A DNA stretch of 64,000 nt from Cellulomonas cellasea (GTDB lineage Bacteria; Actinomycetota; Actinomycetes; Actinomycetales; Cellulomonadaceae), in contig NZ_BJLR01000011.1 in NCBI RefSeq assembly GCF_006538745.1, positions 1 through 64,000 of the forward strand, in the 5' to 3' direction. Positions 46,878-54,901 of the stretch are shown piece by piece. Each line of letters begins with the position of its first letter. Within the stretch, counting starts at the first letter, position 1. Below the pieces are notes generated by a model that saw only the letters and a program-made list of their open reading frames with translations, was not told where the DNA came from and did no database searches. The translations under genes and the position numbers were made by a program.

Positions 46878-47813
46878 TCAGCCGCAGGCCAGCCCCGAGC
46901 GCAGCGCCGCGAGGTTGCTGCGCATGACCGCGGGGTAGTCCGGCTCGGCGTCGGACTCCCCGGGCGGCTGCGTCTCGAGCGGGTCCAGCACCGCCGTCCC
47001 GACGCCGAGCTCCTCGGCCAGGGCGGCCGCGAGCCCGGGGCCCGCGGAGCGCTCGAAGAACAGCGTCCGCACCCCCGACGTCGCGACGACCTCGCCCACG
47101 TCGCGCAGGCGGGCCGGCGACGGCTCGACCTCGGGGTCGAGCCCGCTGATGCCGACCTGCACGAGCCCGTACCGGTCGGCGAGGTAGCCGAACGCCTCGT
47201 GCGACGTCACGAGGGTCGCGCCCGCGCACGCCGCGAGGCCGTCGGCGAGCTCGGTGTCGAGGGTCGCGAGCTCGCCCGCGAGCCGGTCCGCGGCGGCGGC
47301 GTAGTCGTCCGCGTGCTCGGGGTCGGCGCCGGCGAGGGCGTCCGCCACGTGCGAGCCCACCGCGGCGAGCAGCGTCGGGTCGAGCCAGAAGTGGGGGTCG
47401 CGGGCGCCGGAGCCGTCCCCGCCGGGCCCGACGCCCGCGCCCACGGCGGCGTCGACGACGTGCTCCTGGTCGCGGGTCGCGACCGCCTCGTCGGCGGCGG
47501 GCTGGAGGCCCGAGAGGTAGACGACGAGGTCCGCGTCGCGCAGCTCCCGGACCTTGTGGGGCGAGATCTCGAGGTCGTGCGGCTCGCCGCCGGGCGGCAC
47601 GAGGCTCGCGACCGCGACGTGCTCGCCGCCGACCTGCTCCACGACGTACTGCAGCGGGTAGAAGGACGCGACGACGTCGAGGGTGCTGTCGTCGGTGGCG
47701 CGGGCCGGGCTGCAGGCGGCGGCCGCGAGCGCGACGAGCGCGGCGGAGACGACGGCGGCGGCGGTGCGCGTGCGGTGCGGGTGGCGCGCACGGGGGGTCG
47801 GGCGGGGGCTCAT
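46878..47813 (-). CDS. Zinc ABC transporter substrate-binding lipoprotein (AztC/ZnuA-like)
   Basis: 311 aa from the ATG at 47813 (GAGG upstream). Lipoprotein signal with lipobox LAAAAC (Cys about 33). Cluster A-I metal-binding protein: GGEPHDLEISPHKV (first His ligand), ARDPHFWLDP (second His), TLVTSHEAFGYLADRYG (third His) and a C-terminal SDAEPDYPAVMRSNL. Probably takes Zn(II) from the AztD-like protein encoded just upstream. The ATPase and permease expected beside it are absent, the next gene being an unrelated oxygenase, so the membrane part must be encoded elsewhere. Confidence 0.85.
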   Translation of the reverse strand: MSPRPTPRARHPHRTRTAAAVVSAALVALAAAACSPARATDDSTLDVVASFYPLQYVVEQVGGEHVAVASLVPPGGEPHDLEISPHKVRELRDADLVVYLSGLQPAADEAVATRDQEHVVDAAVGAGVGPGGDGSGARDPHFWLDPTLLAAVGSHVADALAGADPEHADDYAAAADRLAGELATLDTELADGLAACAGATLVTSHEAFGYLADRYGLVQVGISGLDPEVEPSPARLRDVGEVVATSGVRTLFFERSAGPGLAAALAEELGVGTAVLDPLETQPPGESDAEPDYPAVMRSNLAALRSGLACG

Positions 47814-47877
47814 GAGGTCCTCGGTGTGTCGGTGCGGCGGGCTCGGGATGGCGGGCGGTGGCACGGCGGCGCACGAA

Positions 47878-47915
47878 CGGCGCCGGACGCCCCCGGTCGG
47901 GAGCGTCCGGCGCCG
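47878..47915 (-). terminator. 13-bp stem-loop between aztD-like and aztC-like genes
   Basis: Arms CGGCGCCGGACGC (47878-47890) and GCGTCCGGCGCCG (47903-47915) are perfect inverted repeats with a 12-nt loop. It may terminate or reduce transcription from the AztD gene into the substrate-binding-protein gene. Confidence 0.6.
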
Positions 47916-47948
47916 TCGCCCTCGGCAGCGCGCGGGTGACGCGTCGCC

Positions 47949-49283
47949 TCAGTCCTGGTGCTCCTCGTCGGCGTGCTCGTCGTGCACGTCGCCCTCGCCC
48001 TCGGCGTGGTCGTCGTGCTCGTGCGAGGGCGCCTCGCCCGAGACGCCGTTGAGCTCGTTCGGCGTCACGGTGAGCTCGGCGCTCTTCCAGACCTCGCCCT
48101 TCGCGTAGTCGACGGCGTGCAGCGTGTCGGTCGACGGGTCGGTCACGTAGGCGAGGCCGTCGAGCACGAGGAGCGTCGGGCGCGGCTCCTGCCACTCCTC
48201 GGGCTCCTCCCACGCGCCGATCACGGGGATCGAGCGCACGAGCGCCTTCGTCTCGGGGTCGAGCACGTGCAGCGACCCGTCGGTGCCGAGCACGAGCGCC
48301 TCGCCGTCGTCACCGCGCCCGAGCGAGCGGAACGTGTAGCTCGACGGCAGGTCGACGAGCGTCAGCCCGCCGGTGCGGGTGTCGATGAGCGAGACGCGCG
48401 TGGGGCGCTCGAGCTCGGCGTCGGGGTCGGACTTGTAGTCGCCGAGGACGATGGGTGACTCGTCGCTGCCGGCCTGGTTGCCGATGCGGCCGTACGCGTC
48501 GGGGCTCGCGACCTTGGTGATCGTGCCGTTCGCGTAGACGAGCGCGCCGGTCTCGCAGCCGATGACCACCGCGTCGTCGGCCGCGACGGCCTCGCCGTGC
48601 ACGCCGGGGCAGTCGGCGTTCGCGGTGAGCTCCTTGCCGTCCGCGTCGAGCACGCGGATGCCGGTGCGTGCCTCCTCGGTGCCCTCCGAGACGACCATCC
48701 GGCCGTCCGCGAGCTCGACCGCGACGCCGTGGTGCACGCTCGGGGTCGTGAGCTCGCGGGTCGCGAGGTCCTCGTCGGCGACGTGCGCGGAGTCGAACGA
48801 CACGATCTCGCCGGTGCCGTCGTCGAACAGCACGGTCCGGCCGTCGTGCACGACGACGTGGCCGGGCTTCTCGGCCGCGAACGTCACGTCGGTGAGCTCG
48901 GGGTCGGCCGTGTAGTAGTGCGCGTGGTCGCCGTGCGGCTCGCCCCACGTGCCGGCGTCGAGCAGTCGGAAGCCGCCCGCGGTCGACACGAACAGATGGC
49001 GGCCGTCGCCCGCGGGGTTGAGGCGGTTGAAGCCGTCGAGCTCGACGTCCGCGAGCGTCTCGAGCGTCGTGGCGTCGAGCACCTGGATCCCGCCGTCGTA
49101 CGTGAGCGCGAGGCGCGGCGTGACGGTCGCGGCCTCGGCGGCGGTCGTCGTGTCGCTCGGGGAGGCGCTCGGCGCGCTGCCCGCGTCGGTCTCGGAGGCG
49201 CACCCGGCGAGCAGGGCGAGCGGGACGGTCAGCGCGAGGGCGGTGTACCTCGCGGACGGGCGGACTCGGGTCTGAGCAGGCAT
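47949..49283 (-). CDS. AztD-like zinc metallochaperone, beta-propeller lipoprotein
   Basis: 444 aa from the ATG at 49283. Lipoprotein signal ending LALLAGC. The rest is a propeller with repeats such as GGIQVLDATTLETLADV and GGFRLLDAGTWGEPHGDHAHYY; scattered histidines (HGDHAHYY, SVHHGVAV, CPGVHGEAVA) match the AztD family, which hands zinc to AztC. The last 25 residues form a His/Asp/Glu tail (HEHDDHAEGEG and on) that should also bind metal. A Zur-like box lies 53 bp upstream, so expression under zinc starvation is expected. Confidence 0.8.
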   Translation of the reverse strand: MPAQTRVRPSARYTALALTVPLALLAGCASETDAGSAPSASPSDTTTAAEAATVTPRLALTYDGGIQVLDATTLETLADVELDGFNRLNPAGDGRHLFVSTAGGFRLLDAGTWGEPHGDHAHYYTADPELTDVTFAAEKPGHVVVHDGRTVLFDDGTGEIVSFDSAHVADEDLATRELTTPSVHHGVAVELADGRMVVSEGTEEARTGIRVLDADGKELTANADCPGVHGEAVAADDAVVIGCETGALVYANGTITKVASPDAYGRIGNQAGSDESPIVLGDYKSDPDAELERPTRVSLIDTRTGGLTLVDLPSSYTFRSLGRGDDGEALVLGTDGSLHVLDPETKALVRSIPVIGAWEEPEEWQEPRPTLLVLDGLAYVTDPSTDTLHAVDYAKGEVWKSAELTVTPNELNGVSGEAPSHEHDDHAEGEGDVHDEHADEEHQD

Positions 49284-49335
49284 GAGGGACTTTCCGTGAC
49301 GCGGGTGGTGAACGCTGACCACGCTAGCAGGTCTT

Positions 49336-49352
49336 GCGACTGATTCTCGTTA
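49336..49352 (-). promoter_or_regulatory. Zur-like box upstream of the aztD-like gene
   Basis: Plus-strand GCGACTGATTCTCGTTA matches 14 of 17 positions of the box at 50477-50493. On the minus strand it reads GAGAATCAGTCGC, close to actinobacterial Zur sites. It overlaps the stop codon of the CobW-family gene. Confidence 0.6.
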
Positions 49353-50453
49353 TGCCCAGCTCCGCTCCCCGAGCCACGGCGCCAGCACGTCCTCGCGCCC
49401 GAGCCACGCCGCGAGCCCGGCGTCGGTCTCCGCGCCGGTCATGAGCACGTCTTCGAACGCCTCGAGGAGCCCCGCCCGCTGGTCCCCGACGCCCGTGACG
49501 ACGAGCCGCGTGTCGGCGTCCACGTCACCCCACGTACCGGCCTCCCCGACACTGAGCTGGCCGCCGGCGCCGTCCCACGCGCACACCGAGTCCGGCCGGC
49601 TGGGCACCCAGAAGCGCCCGCGCGAGCGCACGCGGTCGGGGGCGAGCCGGCGCACGTGCTCGACGAGCCGCTCGGGGTGCAGCGGCCGCTCGGAGCGCAG
49701 GTCCAGCGTCCACACCCCGTGCGCGGTCGACGCCTGCCGTGCGGGCGCGACGTGCAGGGGGTCGAGGCGGCGGTCGCCGCGGTGCACGTCGTGCTCGGCG
49801 CGCAGCAGCGCACCGAGGTCCGCGCCGTAGAGCCCGTCGACGCGCCGGCCGTCGCGCGCCCGCAGGTGGTCGAGGAGGTCGGACGCGACCGGGCGGTCCT
49901 CGCGCGAGCCCGAGACGAGCACGGTGTCGGCGTGGGCCACCTGGGCCGCGAGCGCCTCCCCGACCGAGCGGCGGTCGTCGACGGTCAGCGCGAGCCCGCG
50001 CTCGTCGAGCAGGTCGTCACCGAGCACGTCGTCCTCGAACGCCTCGACCTCGACCGCGGTGACGACGTGCGCGAGCCGCAGCCGGCGCAGCGCGCCCCGG
50101 CCGCGGGTCTCCCAGCCGAGCGCCCGCACGACCGGGAGCGACTCGGCCGAGACCGGGAGCGCGAGCACGATCGAGTCCCAGCGCCGGTCCCGGGCGACGC
50201 GGGCGAGGGTCGGGACGGCGTCCTCGCGCACCGCGCAGCTCAGGCACGCGTGCTCGAGCGGGATCCGCTCGTCCTCGACGACCCCGCCGGCGTCGAGCAC
50301 GAGCCGGCGGATCGAGCCGCCGTCCTCGTCGTCGTGGATGTCGTGGCGGACGACGACGACCCGGGGGTCGTCCATGACGAGGCCGAGGACGGTGGCGTCG
50401 CGGACGACCGGGTCGACGGTCGCGAGGGTCAGCAGCGGGGTGCGTCGGTTCAT
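49350..50453 (-). CDS. CobW-family protein lacking a visible P-loop (Mrf/zinc-starvation type)
   Basis: 367 aa from the ATG at 50453. The CobW metal motif is present as [10 protein letters not shown] (CxxC, about residue 73) and the C-terminal CobW_C domain spans about 255-345 ([30 protein letters not shown]). Where G3E GTPases have a GxxGxGKT P-loop, the N-terminus reads [19 protein letters not shown], with no Gly-Lys-Thr. GTP hydrolysis is therefore doubtful. Similar proteins sit in zinc-free ribosomal-protein loci of other actinobacteria, where the mycobacterial one (Mrf) assists ribosome hibernation; equivalence is inference. Confidence 0.75.
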   Translation of the reverse strand: MNRRTPLLTLATVDPVVRDATVLGLVMDDPRVVVVRHDIHDDEDGGSIRRLVLDAGGVVEDERIPLEHACLSCAVREDAVPTLARVARDRRWDSIVLALPVSAESLPVVRALGWETRGRGALRRLRLAHVVTAVEVEAFEDDVLGDDLLDERGLALTVDDRRSVGEALAAQVAHADTVLVSGSREDRPVASDLLDHLRARDGRRVDGLYGADLGALLRAEHDVHRGDRRLDPLHVAPARQASTAHGVWTLDLRSERPLHPERLVEHVRRLAPDRVRSRGRFWVPSRPDSVCAWDGAGGQLSVGEAGTWGDVDADTRLVVTGVGDQRAGLLEAFEDVLMTGAETDAGLAAWLGREDVLAPWLGERSWA

Positions 50454-50476
50454 GGGCGACGACCTTACCGCTTGAC

Positions 50477-50493
50477 GCGAATGATTCTCAGTA
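50477..50493 (+). promoter_or_regulatory. Zur-like box between cobW-like gene and rpmB
   Basis: GCGAATGATTCTCAGTA, whose core GAATGATTC is palindromic, resembles Zur consensus sites of Streptomyces and Mycobacterium. Only 15 bp separate it from the rpmB ATG and 23 bp from the divergent cobW-like ATG, so one bound repressor could silence both. Confidence 0.75.
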
Positions 50494-50508
50494 CCTACGT
50501 TGGCGCCC

Positions 50509-50745
50509 ATGTCAGCCCGCTGCCAGGTCCTCGGCACGACGCCGGGGTTCGGCCACTCCGTCTCCCACTCGCACGTGCGCACCAAGCGCCGCTTCAACCC
50601 GAACATCCAGCGCAAGCACTACTGGGTCCCGTCGCTCGGGCGCCGCGTCACCCTGAACGTCTCGGCACGCGGGATCAAGACGATCGACAAGCTCGGGATC
50701 GACGTCGTCGTCGCCCGGATCCTCGCCCGCGGGGAGAAGGTCTGA
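50509..50745 (+). CDS. rpmB: Ribosomal protein L28, zinc-free type
   Basis: 78 aa from the ATG at 50509. L28 fold markers [20 protein letters not shown] are intact. Only one Cys (residue 5) remains of the CxxC...C/H zinc site seen in housekeeping actinobacterial L28. No Shine-Dalgarno sequence is visible and the Zur-like box is 15 bp upstream, so the transcript may be leaderless. First gene of a six-gene operon that supplies alternative ribosomal proteins under zinc limitation. Confidence 0.92.
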   Translation: MSARCQVLGTTPGFGHSVSHSHVRTKRRFNPNIQRKHYWVPSLGRRVTLNVSARGIKTIDKLGIDVVVARILARGEKV

Positions 50746-50915
50746 TGGCCGGCAGGCGGACCGACGTCCGGCCCGTCATCAAGCTGCGCTCGACCGCGGG
50801 CACCGGGTTCACCTACGTGACCCGCAAGAACCGCCGGAACACCCCGGACCGGCTCGTGCTGACGAAGTTCGACCCCGTCGTCCGCCGCCACGTCGACTTC
50901 CGCGAGGAGCGCTGA
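50745..50915 (+). CDS. rpmG: Ribosomal protein L33, zinc-free type
   Basis: 56 aa. ATG overlaps the rpmB stop (TGATG). Core [21 protein letters not shown] is L33; the four Cys of the zinc-ribbon form are all absent. 50S subunit protein near the E site; replaces the zinc-binding paralogue when zinc is scarce. Confidence 0.92.
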   Translation: MAGRRTDVRPVIKLRSTAGTGFTYVTRKNRRNTPDRLVLTKFDPVVRRHVDFREER

Positions 50916-50916
50916 G

Positions 50917-51222
50917 ATGGCCAAGAAGAGCAAGATCGCGAAGGACCAGCAGCGCCGCGTCGTCGTCGAGCGGTACGCCGAGCGCCGCGCGACGCTCAAG
51001 GCCGCCGCCACGAACCCGCACCTCCCCGCGGCCGAGCGCGAGGCGGCCCAGGCCGCGCTCCAGGCGCTGCCCCGGGACGCGAGCCCGGTCCGGCTGCGCA
51101 ACCGCGACGTCGCCGACGGCCGCCCGCGCGGGCACCTGCGCACGTTCGGCCTCTCGCGCGTCCGGTTCCGCGAGATGGCCCACCGCGGCGAGCTCCCCGG
51201 CATCACCAAGTCGAGCTGGTAG
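50917..51222 (+). CDS. rpsN: Ribosomal protein S14, long zinc-free type
   Basis: 101 aa, one base after rpmG. Contains the S14 C-terminal signature [22 protein letters not shown] and lacks the CxxC pairs of the short zinc-binding form. Assembles into the 30S head. Part of the zinc-sparing set. Confidence 0.93.
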   Translation: MAKKSKIAKDQQRRVVVERYAERRATLKAAATNPHLPAAEREAAQAALQALPRDASPVRLRNRDVADGRPRGHLRTFGLSRVRFREMAHRGELPGITKSSW

Positions 51223-51248
51223 CCCAGCCGCACCGACAGGAGAAGCAG

Positions 51249-51575
51249 ATGAAGCAGGGCATCCACCCCGAGTACGGCCCGGTCGTGTTCCGCGACGCCT
51301 CCGCGGACTTCGCGTTCCTCACGCGGTCGACCGCGACCTCGTCGAAGACGATCGAGTGGACCGACGGGAAGACCTACCCGGTCATCGACGTCGAGACGTC
51401 GAGCGCGAGCCACCCGTTCTACACGGGCACCGCGCGCGTGCTCGACACCGCGGGGCGGGTCGAGAAGTTCCGTCGCCGCTACGGCACCCGGGGCGGCGCG
51501 GGGACGGCGGGCACCGCGGCCGGCACCGACACGACGGCCCCGGGTGCGGCACCGACCGCCGAGGACCGCGCATGA
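51249..51575 (+). CDS. rpmE2: Ribosomal protein L31 type B, zinc-free
   Basis: 108 aa with AGGAGAAGCAG before the ATG, the only strong internal ribosome binding site of the operon. [32 protein letters not shown] and HPFYTG are type-B L31 markers with no Cys. It carries an unusual 25-residue Ala/Gly/Thr-rich tail ([15 protein letters not shown]). Confidence 0.92.
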   Translation: MKQGIHPEYGPVVFRDASADFAFLTRSTATSSKTIEWTDGKTYPVIDVETSSASHPFYTGTARVLDTAGRVEKFRRRYGTRGGAGTAGTAAGTDTTAPGAAPTAEDRA

Positions 51576-51694
51576 AGGTCCGCGCGTCGCTCGCGTCGCT
51601 CAAGAAGAAGGACGGCTCGATCGTCGTCCGCCGGCGCGGCAAGACGTACGTGATCAACAAGCGCAACCCGCGCTGGAAGGCGAGGCAGGGCTGA
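51572..51694 (+). CDS. rpmJ: Ribosomal protein L36, zinc-free type
   Basis: 40 aa, ATG overlapping the L31 stop (ATGA). [19 protein letters not shown] then [20 protein letters not shown] is the Cys-free L36 form; the CxxC...C/H zinc site is replaced by other residues. Confidence 0.93.
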   Translation: MKVRASLASLKKKDGSIVVRRRGKTYVINKRNPRWKARQG

Positions 51695-51873
51695 TGGCGG
51701 TCCCCAAGCGCAAGACGTCCCGCAGCCGGACCCGGTCGCGCCGCGCGCAGTGGAAGGCGACGACGGTCGACCTCGTGACGGTCCGCACGCCCGCCGGGAC
51801 GGTCGAGGTCCCGCGCCGGCTCGTGCGCGCGGTCGAGCGCGGGCTGATCGACGCCGAGTTGCTGCGCCGCTGA
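51694..51873 (+). CDS. rpmF: Ribosomal protein L32, zinc-free type
   Basis: 59 aa, ATG overlapping the L36 stop (TGATG). [20 protein letters not shown] is the conserved L32 start; the C-terminal zinc knuckle Cys residues are absent and the tail ends [13 protein letters not shown]. Last gene of the operon. Confidence 0.92.
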   Translation: MAVPKRKTSRSRTRSRRAQWKATTVDLVTVRTPAGTVEVPRRLVRAVERGLIDAELLRR

Positions 51874-51987
51874 CCGCGCGAGGGTCCACCTGCCCGCCCG
51901 CACGCACCCGGCCCGGGCGCGTGCGGGCGGACGTGCGTCCGGCCGGGCGCGAGCACGCGAGCCCGCGCCCGACCGGCACGTCGACCG

Positions 51988-53115
51988 TCAGCTGCGCGGC
52001 TTGCCCGCGCAGACGACCCCGACGCACTGGGGGTAGCTCCCGTTGGCCCACGCGCGGTTGCCTCCCAGATCGGTCACGCCCGGCGCGTGGATGCCCCACC
52101 CCGTGTTGTGGTGCGCGACGTTGTCGCGGAGCTCCGTGCCCGCACCGGTGGTGACCACGGCGTCGCCGTTCCGCACGAAGGTGTTGCCGTCGACGAGCAC
52201 GTAGAAGTCCCAGCCGCCGACGGGGCCCTCCGAGGTGAACGCGACCCGGTTCTCCTCGAACACGTTCCCGACGACCTGCCCCCAGCCGTCACCCAGGTCG
52301 ATCGCGACGCCGTTCCCGACGATCGTGTTCTCGACGACGCTCACGTAGGAGGACGAGCGCCCCACGACGGTCTCGCTGCCGCGGATCTCGTTGCGGCTGA
52401 GCTCGAGGCCGCCCATGAAGTGACCCCCCACGTCGACGACGCGGTTGTCCACGAGCACGCTGTCCGTGATCGTCAGCCCGCCCTCCGTGAGGTCGTCGGC
52501 CACGACGTCGTTGCCCTCGAGCACCGAGTTGGCGATGGACACGCCGGTGCTGTCGAGGCTCACGACCGTCGCGTTCCGCACGAACGTGGAGCTCTCGACC
52601 ACCGCGCCGCCGCCCCAGAGCCCGCCGAACACGAGCCCGTTGTCCTCGAACCGCGACCCGGACCACCAGAAGGTCGCGCGGTTGCCGCCGAGCAGCGAGT
52701 CGATGCTCAGGTCGCTCGCCGTGTCGTTGCCCACGAGCTCGAGGCCGGCGAAGGAGAAGTCCCCGACCGCACCCCCGTCGCCCGCGTCGGGCGGCACCAC
52801 GGCGTCGACGGCTGTCGACCAGCCGACCAGCCGGCCGTTCAGGACGCTCTGCGTGCCGCCGAGCGTCACGCTGATGCCTGCGCCCGAGCCCTCCCCGTCG
52901 AGCGTGTGCCCGCGCAGGTCGAGCGTGACGTCGCCGACGAGCGTGAGGCCGACGCCGGCGCACGCGGTGTCCGCGTCGAGGTAGGCGTCGGTCGTGACGA
53001 CGTCACCGCAGGTCACGGCGACGGGTGCGGCCGACGCGGGCGCGGCGACAGCGACGGACGAGGCGACCGCGGCGGCGGCCGCGCAGAGCGTGGCGACGAG
53101 TGGACGAGATCTCAT
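51988..53115 (-). CDS. Secreted parallel beta-helix protein
   Basis: 375 aa from the ATG at 53115. Signal peptide about 1-30 (LCAAAAAVASSVAVAAPASA). The remainder is a right-handed beta-helix of the pectate-lyase/carbohydrate-binding type (PbH1 repeats such as VSIANSVLEGNDVVAD, ITDSVLVDNRVVDV, LSRNEIRGSETVVG, VSVVENTIVGNGVAI). Two Cys near the N-terminus (TCGD and TACAG) and two at the C-terminus (YPQCVGVVCAG) may form disulfides. No catalytic residues could be identified; a polysaccharide lyase or surface adhesin role is possible. Confidence 0.8.
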   Translation of the reverse strand: MRSRPLVATLCAAAAAVASSVAVAAPASAAPVAVTCGDVVTTDAYLDADTACAGVGLTLVGDVTLDLRGHTLDGEGSGAGISVTLGGTQSVLNGRLVGWSTAVDAVVPPDAGDGGAVGDFSFAGLELVGNDTASDLSIDSLLGGNRATFWWSGSRFEDNGLVFGGLWGGGAVVESSTFVRNATVVSLDSTGVSIANSVLEGNDVVADDLTEGGLTITDSVLVDNRVVDVGGHFMGGLELSRNEIRGSETVVGRSSSYVSVVENTIVGNGVAIDLGDGWGQVVGNVFEENRVAFTSEGPVGGWDFYVLVDGNTFVRNGDAVVTTGAGTELRDNVAHHNTGWGIHAPGVTDLGGNRAWANGSYPQCVGVVCAGKPRS

Positions 53116-53220
53116 GGACGACAACCCCCTGGAGACTGCGGAACGGCCCCCGCGGGTGCGCGGGCGGCCGGCACGTCCAGTGCAGCGGCCGGTCGAAATG
53201 CCCGACAAGTCCGTCCTGGG

Positions 53221-53949
53221 GTGAAGTGGCTTCCCGAAGGTGCTGCCGACGCACGCGCCCCACGCGGGCTCACGCCGTCCGGCGCCGGAACAGCCGCGGG
53301 CGCGCCCGCCGACGCCGAGGGGCTCGGTGCGGTGTCCATGGCCCGGCTCGCCGAGTCGCTGGGCTTCACCACGATGTCGCTCTACCGCTACGTCTCGTCG
53401 AAGGACGAGGTGCTCGCCCTCATGGCCGACGCCGCCGTCGGGCCGCCCCCGGAGCGCGAGCCCGGTGCACCGGCGGGCTGGCGGCCCCGTCTCGAGCAGC
53501 TCGTGCGCGCGCAGGGCCCGGTCCTGCGGGCGCACCCCTGGCTCGCGCAGAGCGAGGCGGCGCTGCACGCGACCGGCCCGCACCGCCTCGCGTGGATGGA
53601 GGCGATGGTCGGCGCGCTCGACGGGACGGGCCTGCACGCGGCGGAGAAGCTCGGCGTCGCCGCCCTGCTCGCGTCGCACGCGCTCAGCGAGGCCCGCCTC
53701 GCGGGCGAGTTCACGGCCTACGAGCGCGCCGCCGCCGAGCCGCAGGACGACGACACCCCGCGCGTCGCCGACTACGGCGCGATCATCGCGGCCCTCGTGC
53801 GGCCCGACGAGCACCCGGCGCTCGCCGCGGCCGTCGACGAGGGCGCGTTCGCGTTCGACGGCCCGCCCGACGACCCCGACCTCGACTTCGGGGCCCGCCT
53901 CATCCTCGACGGGGTGGCGGCGCTCGTCCGGGCGCGGTCGGACGGCTAG
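53221..53949 (+). CDS. TetR-family transcriptional regulator
   Basis: 242 aa from the GTG at 53221; no convincing ribosome binding site, so the start is uncertain. The HTH is clear (GAVSMARLAESLGFTTMSLYRYVSSKDEVLALM, about residues 38-70). The first helix, usually R-x-x-IVAAALALADAEG, reads PSGAGTAAGAPADAEG with the same length, an odd low-complexity replacement. The ligand-binding part (about 85-240) resembles the TetR_C class of drug-responsive regulators. Divergent from the beta-helix gene, which it might control. Confidence 0.75.
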   Translation: MKWLPEGAADARAPRGLTPSGAGTAAGAPADAEGLGAVSMARLAESLGFTTMSLYRYVSSKDEVLALMADAAVGPPPEREPGAPAGWRPRLEQLVRAQGPVLRAHPWLAQSEAALHATGPHRLAWMEAMVGALDGTGLHAAEKLGVAALLASHALSEARLAGEFTAYERAAAEPQDDDTPRVADYGAIIAALVRPDEHPALAAAVDEGAFAFDGPPDDPDLDFGARLILDGVAALVRARSDG

Positions 53950-54154
53950 GCCGCGCTGCCGGACGACGCCGGCGCACGGGGGGCCGCTCCGCGACGCAGC
54001 CGGGAGGCTCGACCGCGCTGCCCACGCCGGCGCGCGACCCCGCGGCGCGGCAGGGTCCCGGGGTCACGCACCCACCGCCCTGCCCCGTCGGGCTGCCGGC
54101 CCGCACCCCTCGCCGGTCCGTCCCGGCGTGGGCGGGACGCGGCAGGATCGCCGC

Positions 54155-54769
54155 ATGACCCCCACCGAGACCCCCGAGCCGGCGGCCGTCCCGCTCGCGA
54201 CCCCCGGCGCCCGCTGCTTCGGCGACGGCAACCCCCTCTACGAGGCGTACCACGACGAGGAGTGGGGCGTGCCGGTGCACGGGGACCGCGCGCTGCTCGA
54301 ACGCCTCGCGCTCGAGGGCTTCCAGTCCGGGCTGGCGTGGATCACGATCCTGCGCAAGCGCCCCGCGTTCCGCACCGCGTTCGCCGACTTCGAGCCCGAG
54401 GCCGTCGCGAGGTTCGGGGAGGACGACGTCGCCCGCCTCCTGGCCGACGCCGGGATCGTGCGCAACCGCGCCAAGATCGAGGCGACGATCGCCAACGCCC
54501 GCGCCGTGCTCGCGCTGCACGAGGCGGGCCGCACGCTCGACGAGGTCGTCTGGTCGTTCGCGCCGGCCGGTGCGACGGACGGCTCACGCCGGCGCCCCGC
54601 GACCTGGACCGACGTCCCCGCGCAGACCGACGAGTCGAAGGCGCTGGCCCGCGAGCTCAAGCGCCTCGGCTTCCGCTTCCTCGGGCCCACCACCGTGTAC
54701 GCGGCGATGCAGGCGTGCGGCCTGGTCGACGACCACCTCGCGGGGTGCCCGGTCGTCGCCGGCCGCTGA
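54155..54769 (+). CDS. tag: DNA-3-methyladenine glycosylase I
   Basis: 204 aa from the ATG at 54155 (AGGA upstream). RCFGDGNPLYEAYHDEEWG is the Tag N-terminal signature; FQSGLAWITILRKRPAFR, IVRNRAKIEATIANA and FRFLGPTTVYAAMQACGLVDDH complete the HhH-like glycosylase fold with its Cys/His zinc ligands. It removes 3-methyladenine from alkylated DNA. Stand-alone repair gene. Confidence 0.93.
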   Translation: MTPTETPEPAAVPLATPGARCFGDGNPLYEAYHDEEWGVPVHGDRALLERLALEGFQSGLAWITILRKRPAFRTAFADFEPEAVARFGEDDVARLLADAGIVRNRAKIEATIANARAVLALHEAGRTLDEVVWSFAPAGATDGSRRRPATWTDVPAQTDESKALARELKRLGFRFLGPTTVYAAMQACGLVDDHLAGCPVVAGR

Positions 54770-54901
54770 GCTCGAGCCAGGCGGGCCGGAGCGCGCCTCG
54801 GCGACGCCGGGTGCTCGTCGCCCGGTCGTCACACGCGCGTCGTCCGCCCGACACACGTGCTGCCTAGCGTCGGACCGACACCGAGAGAGAGCAGGGCACC
54901 G

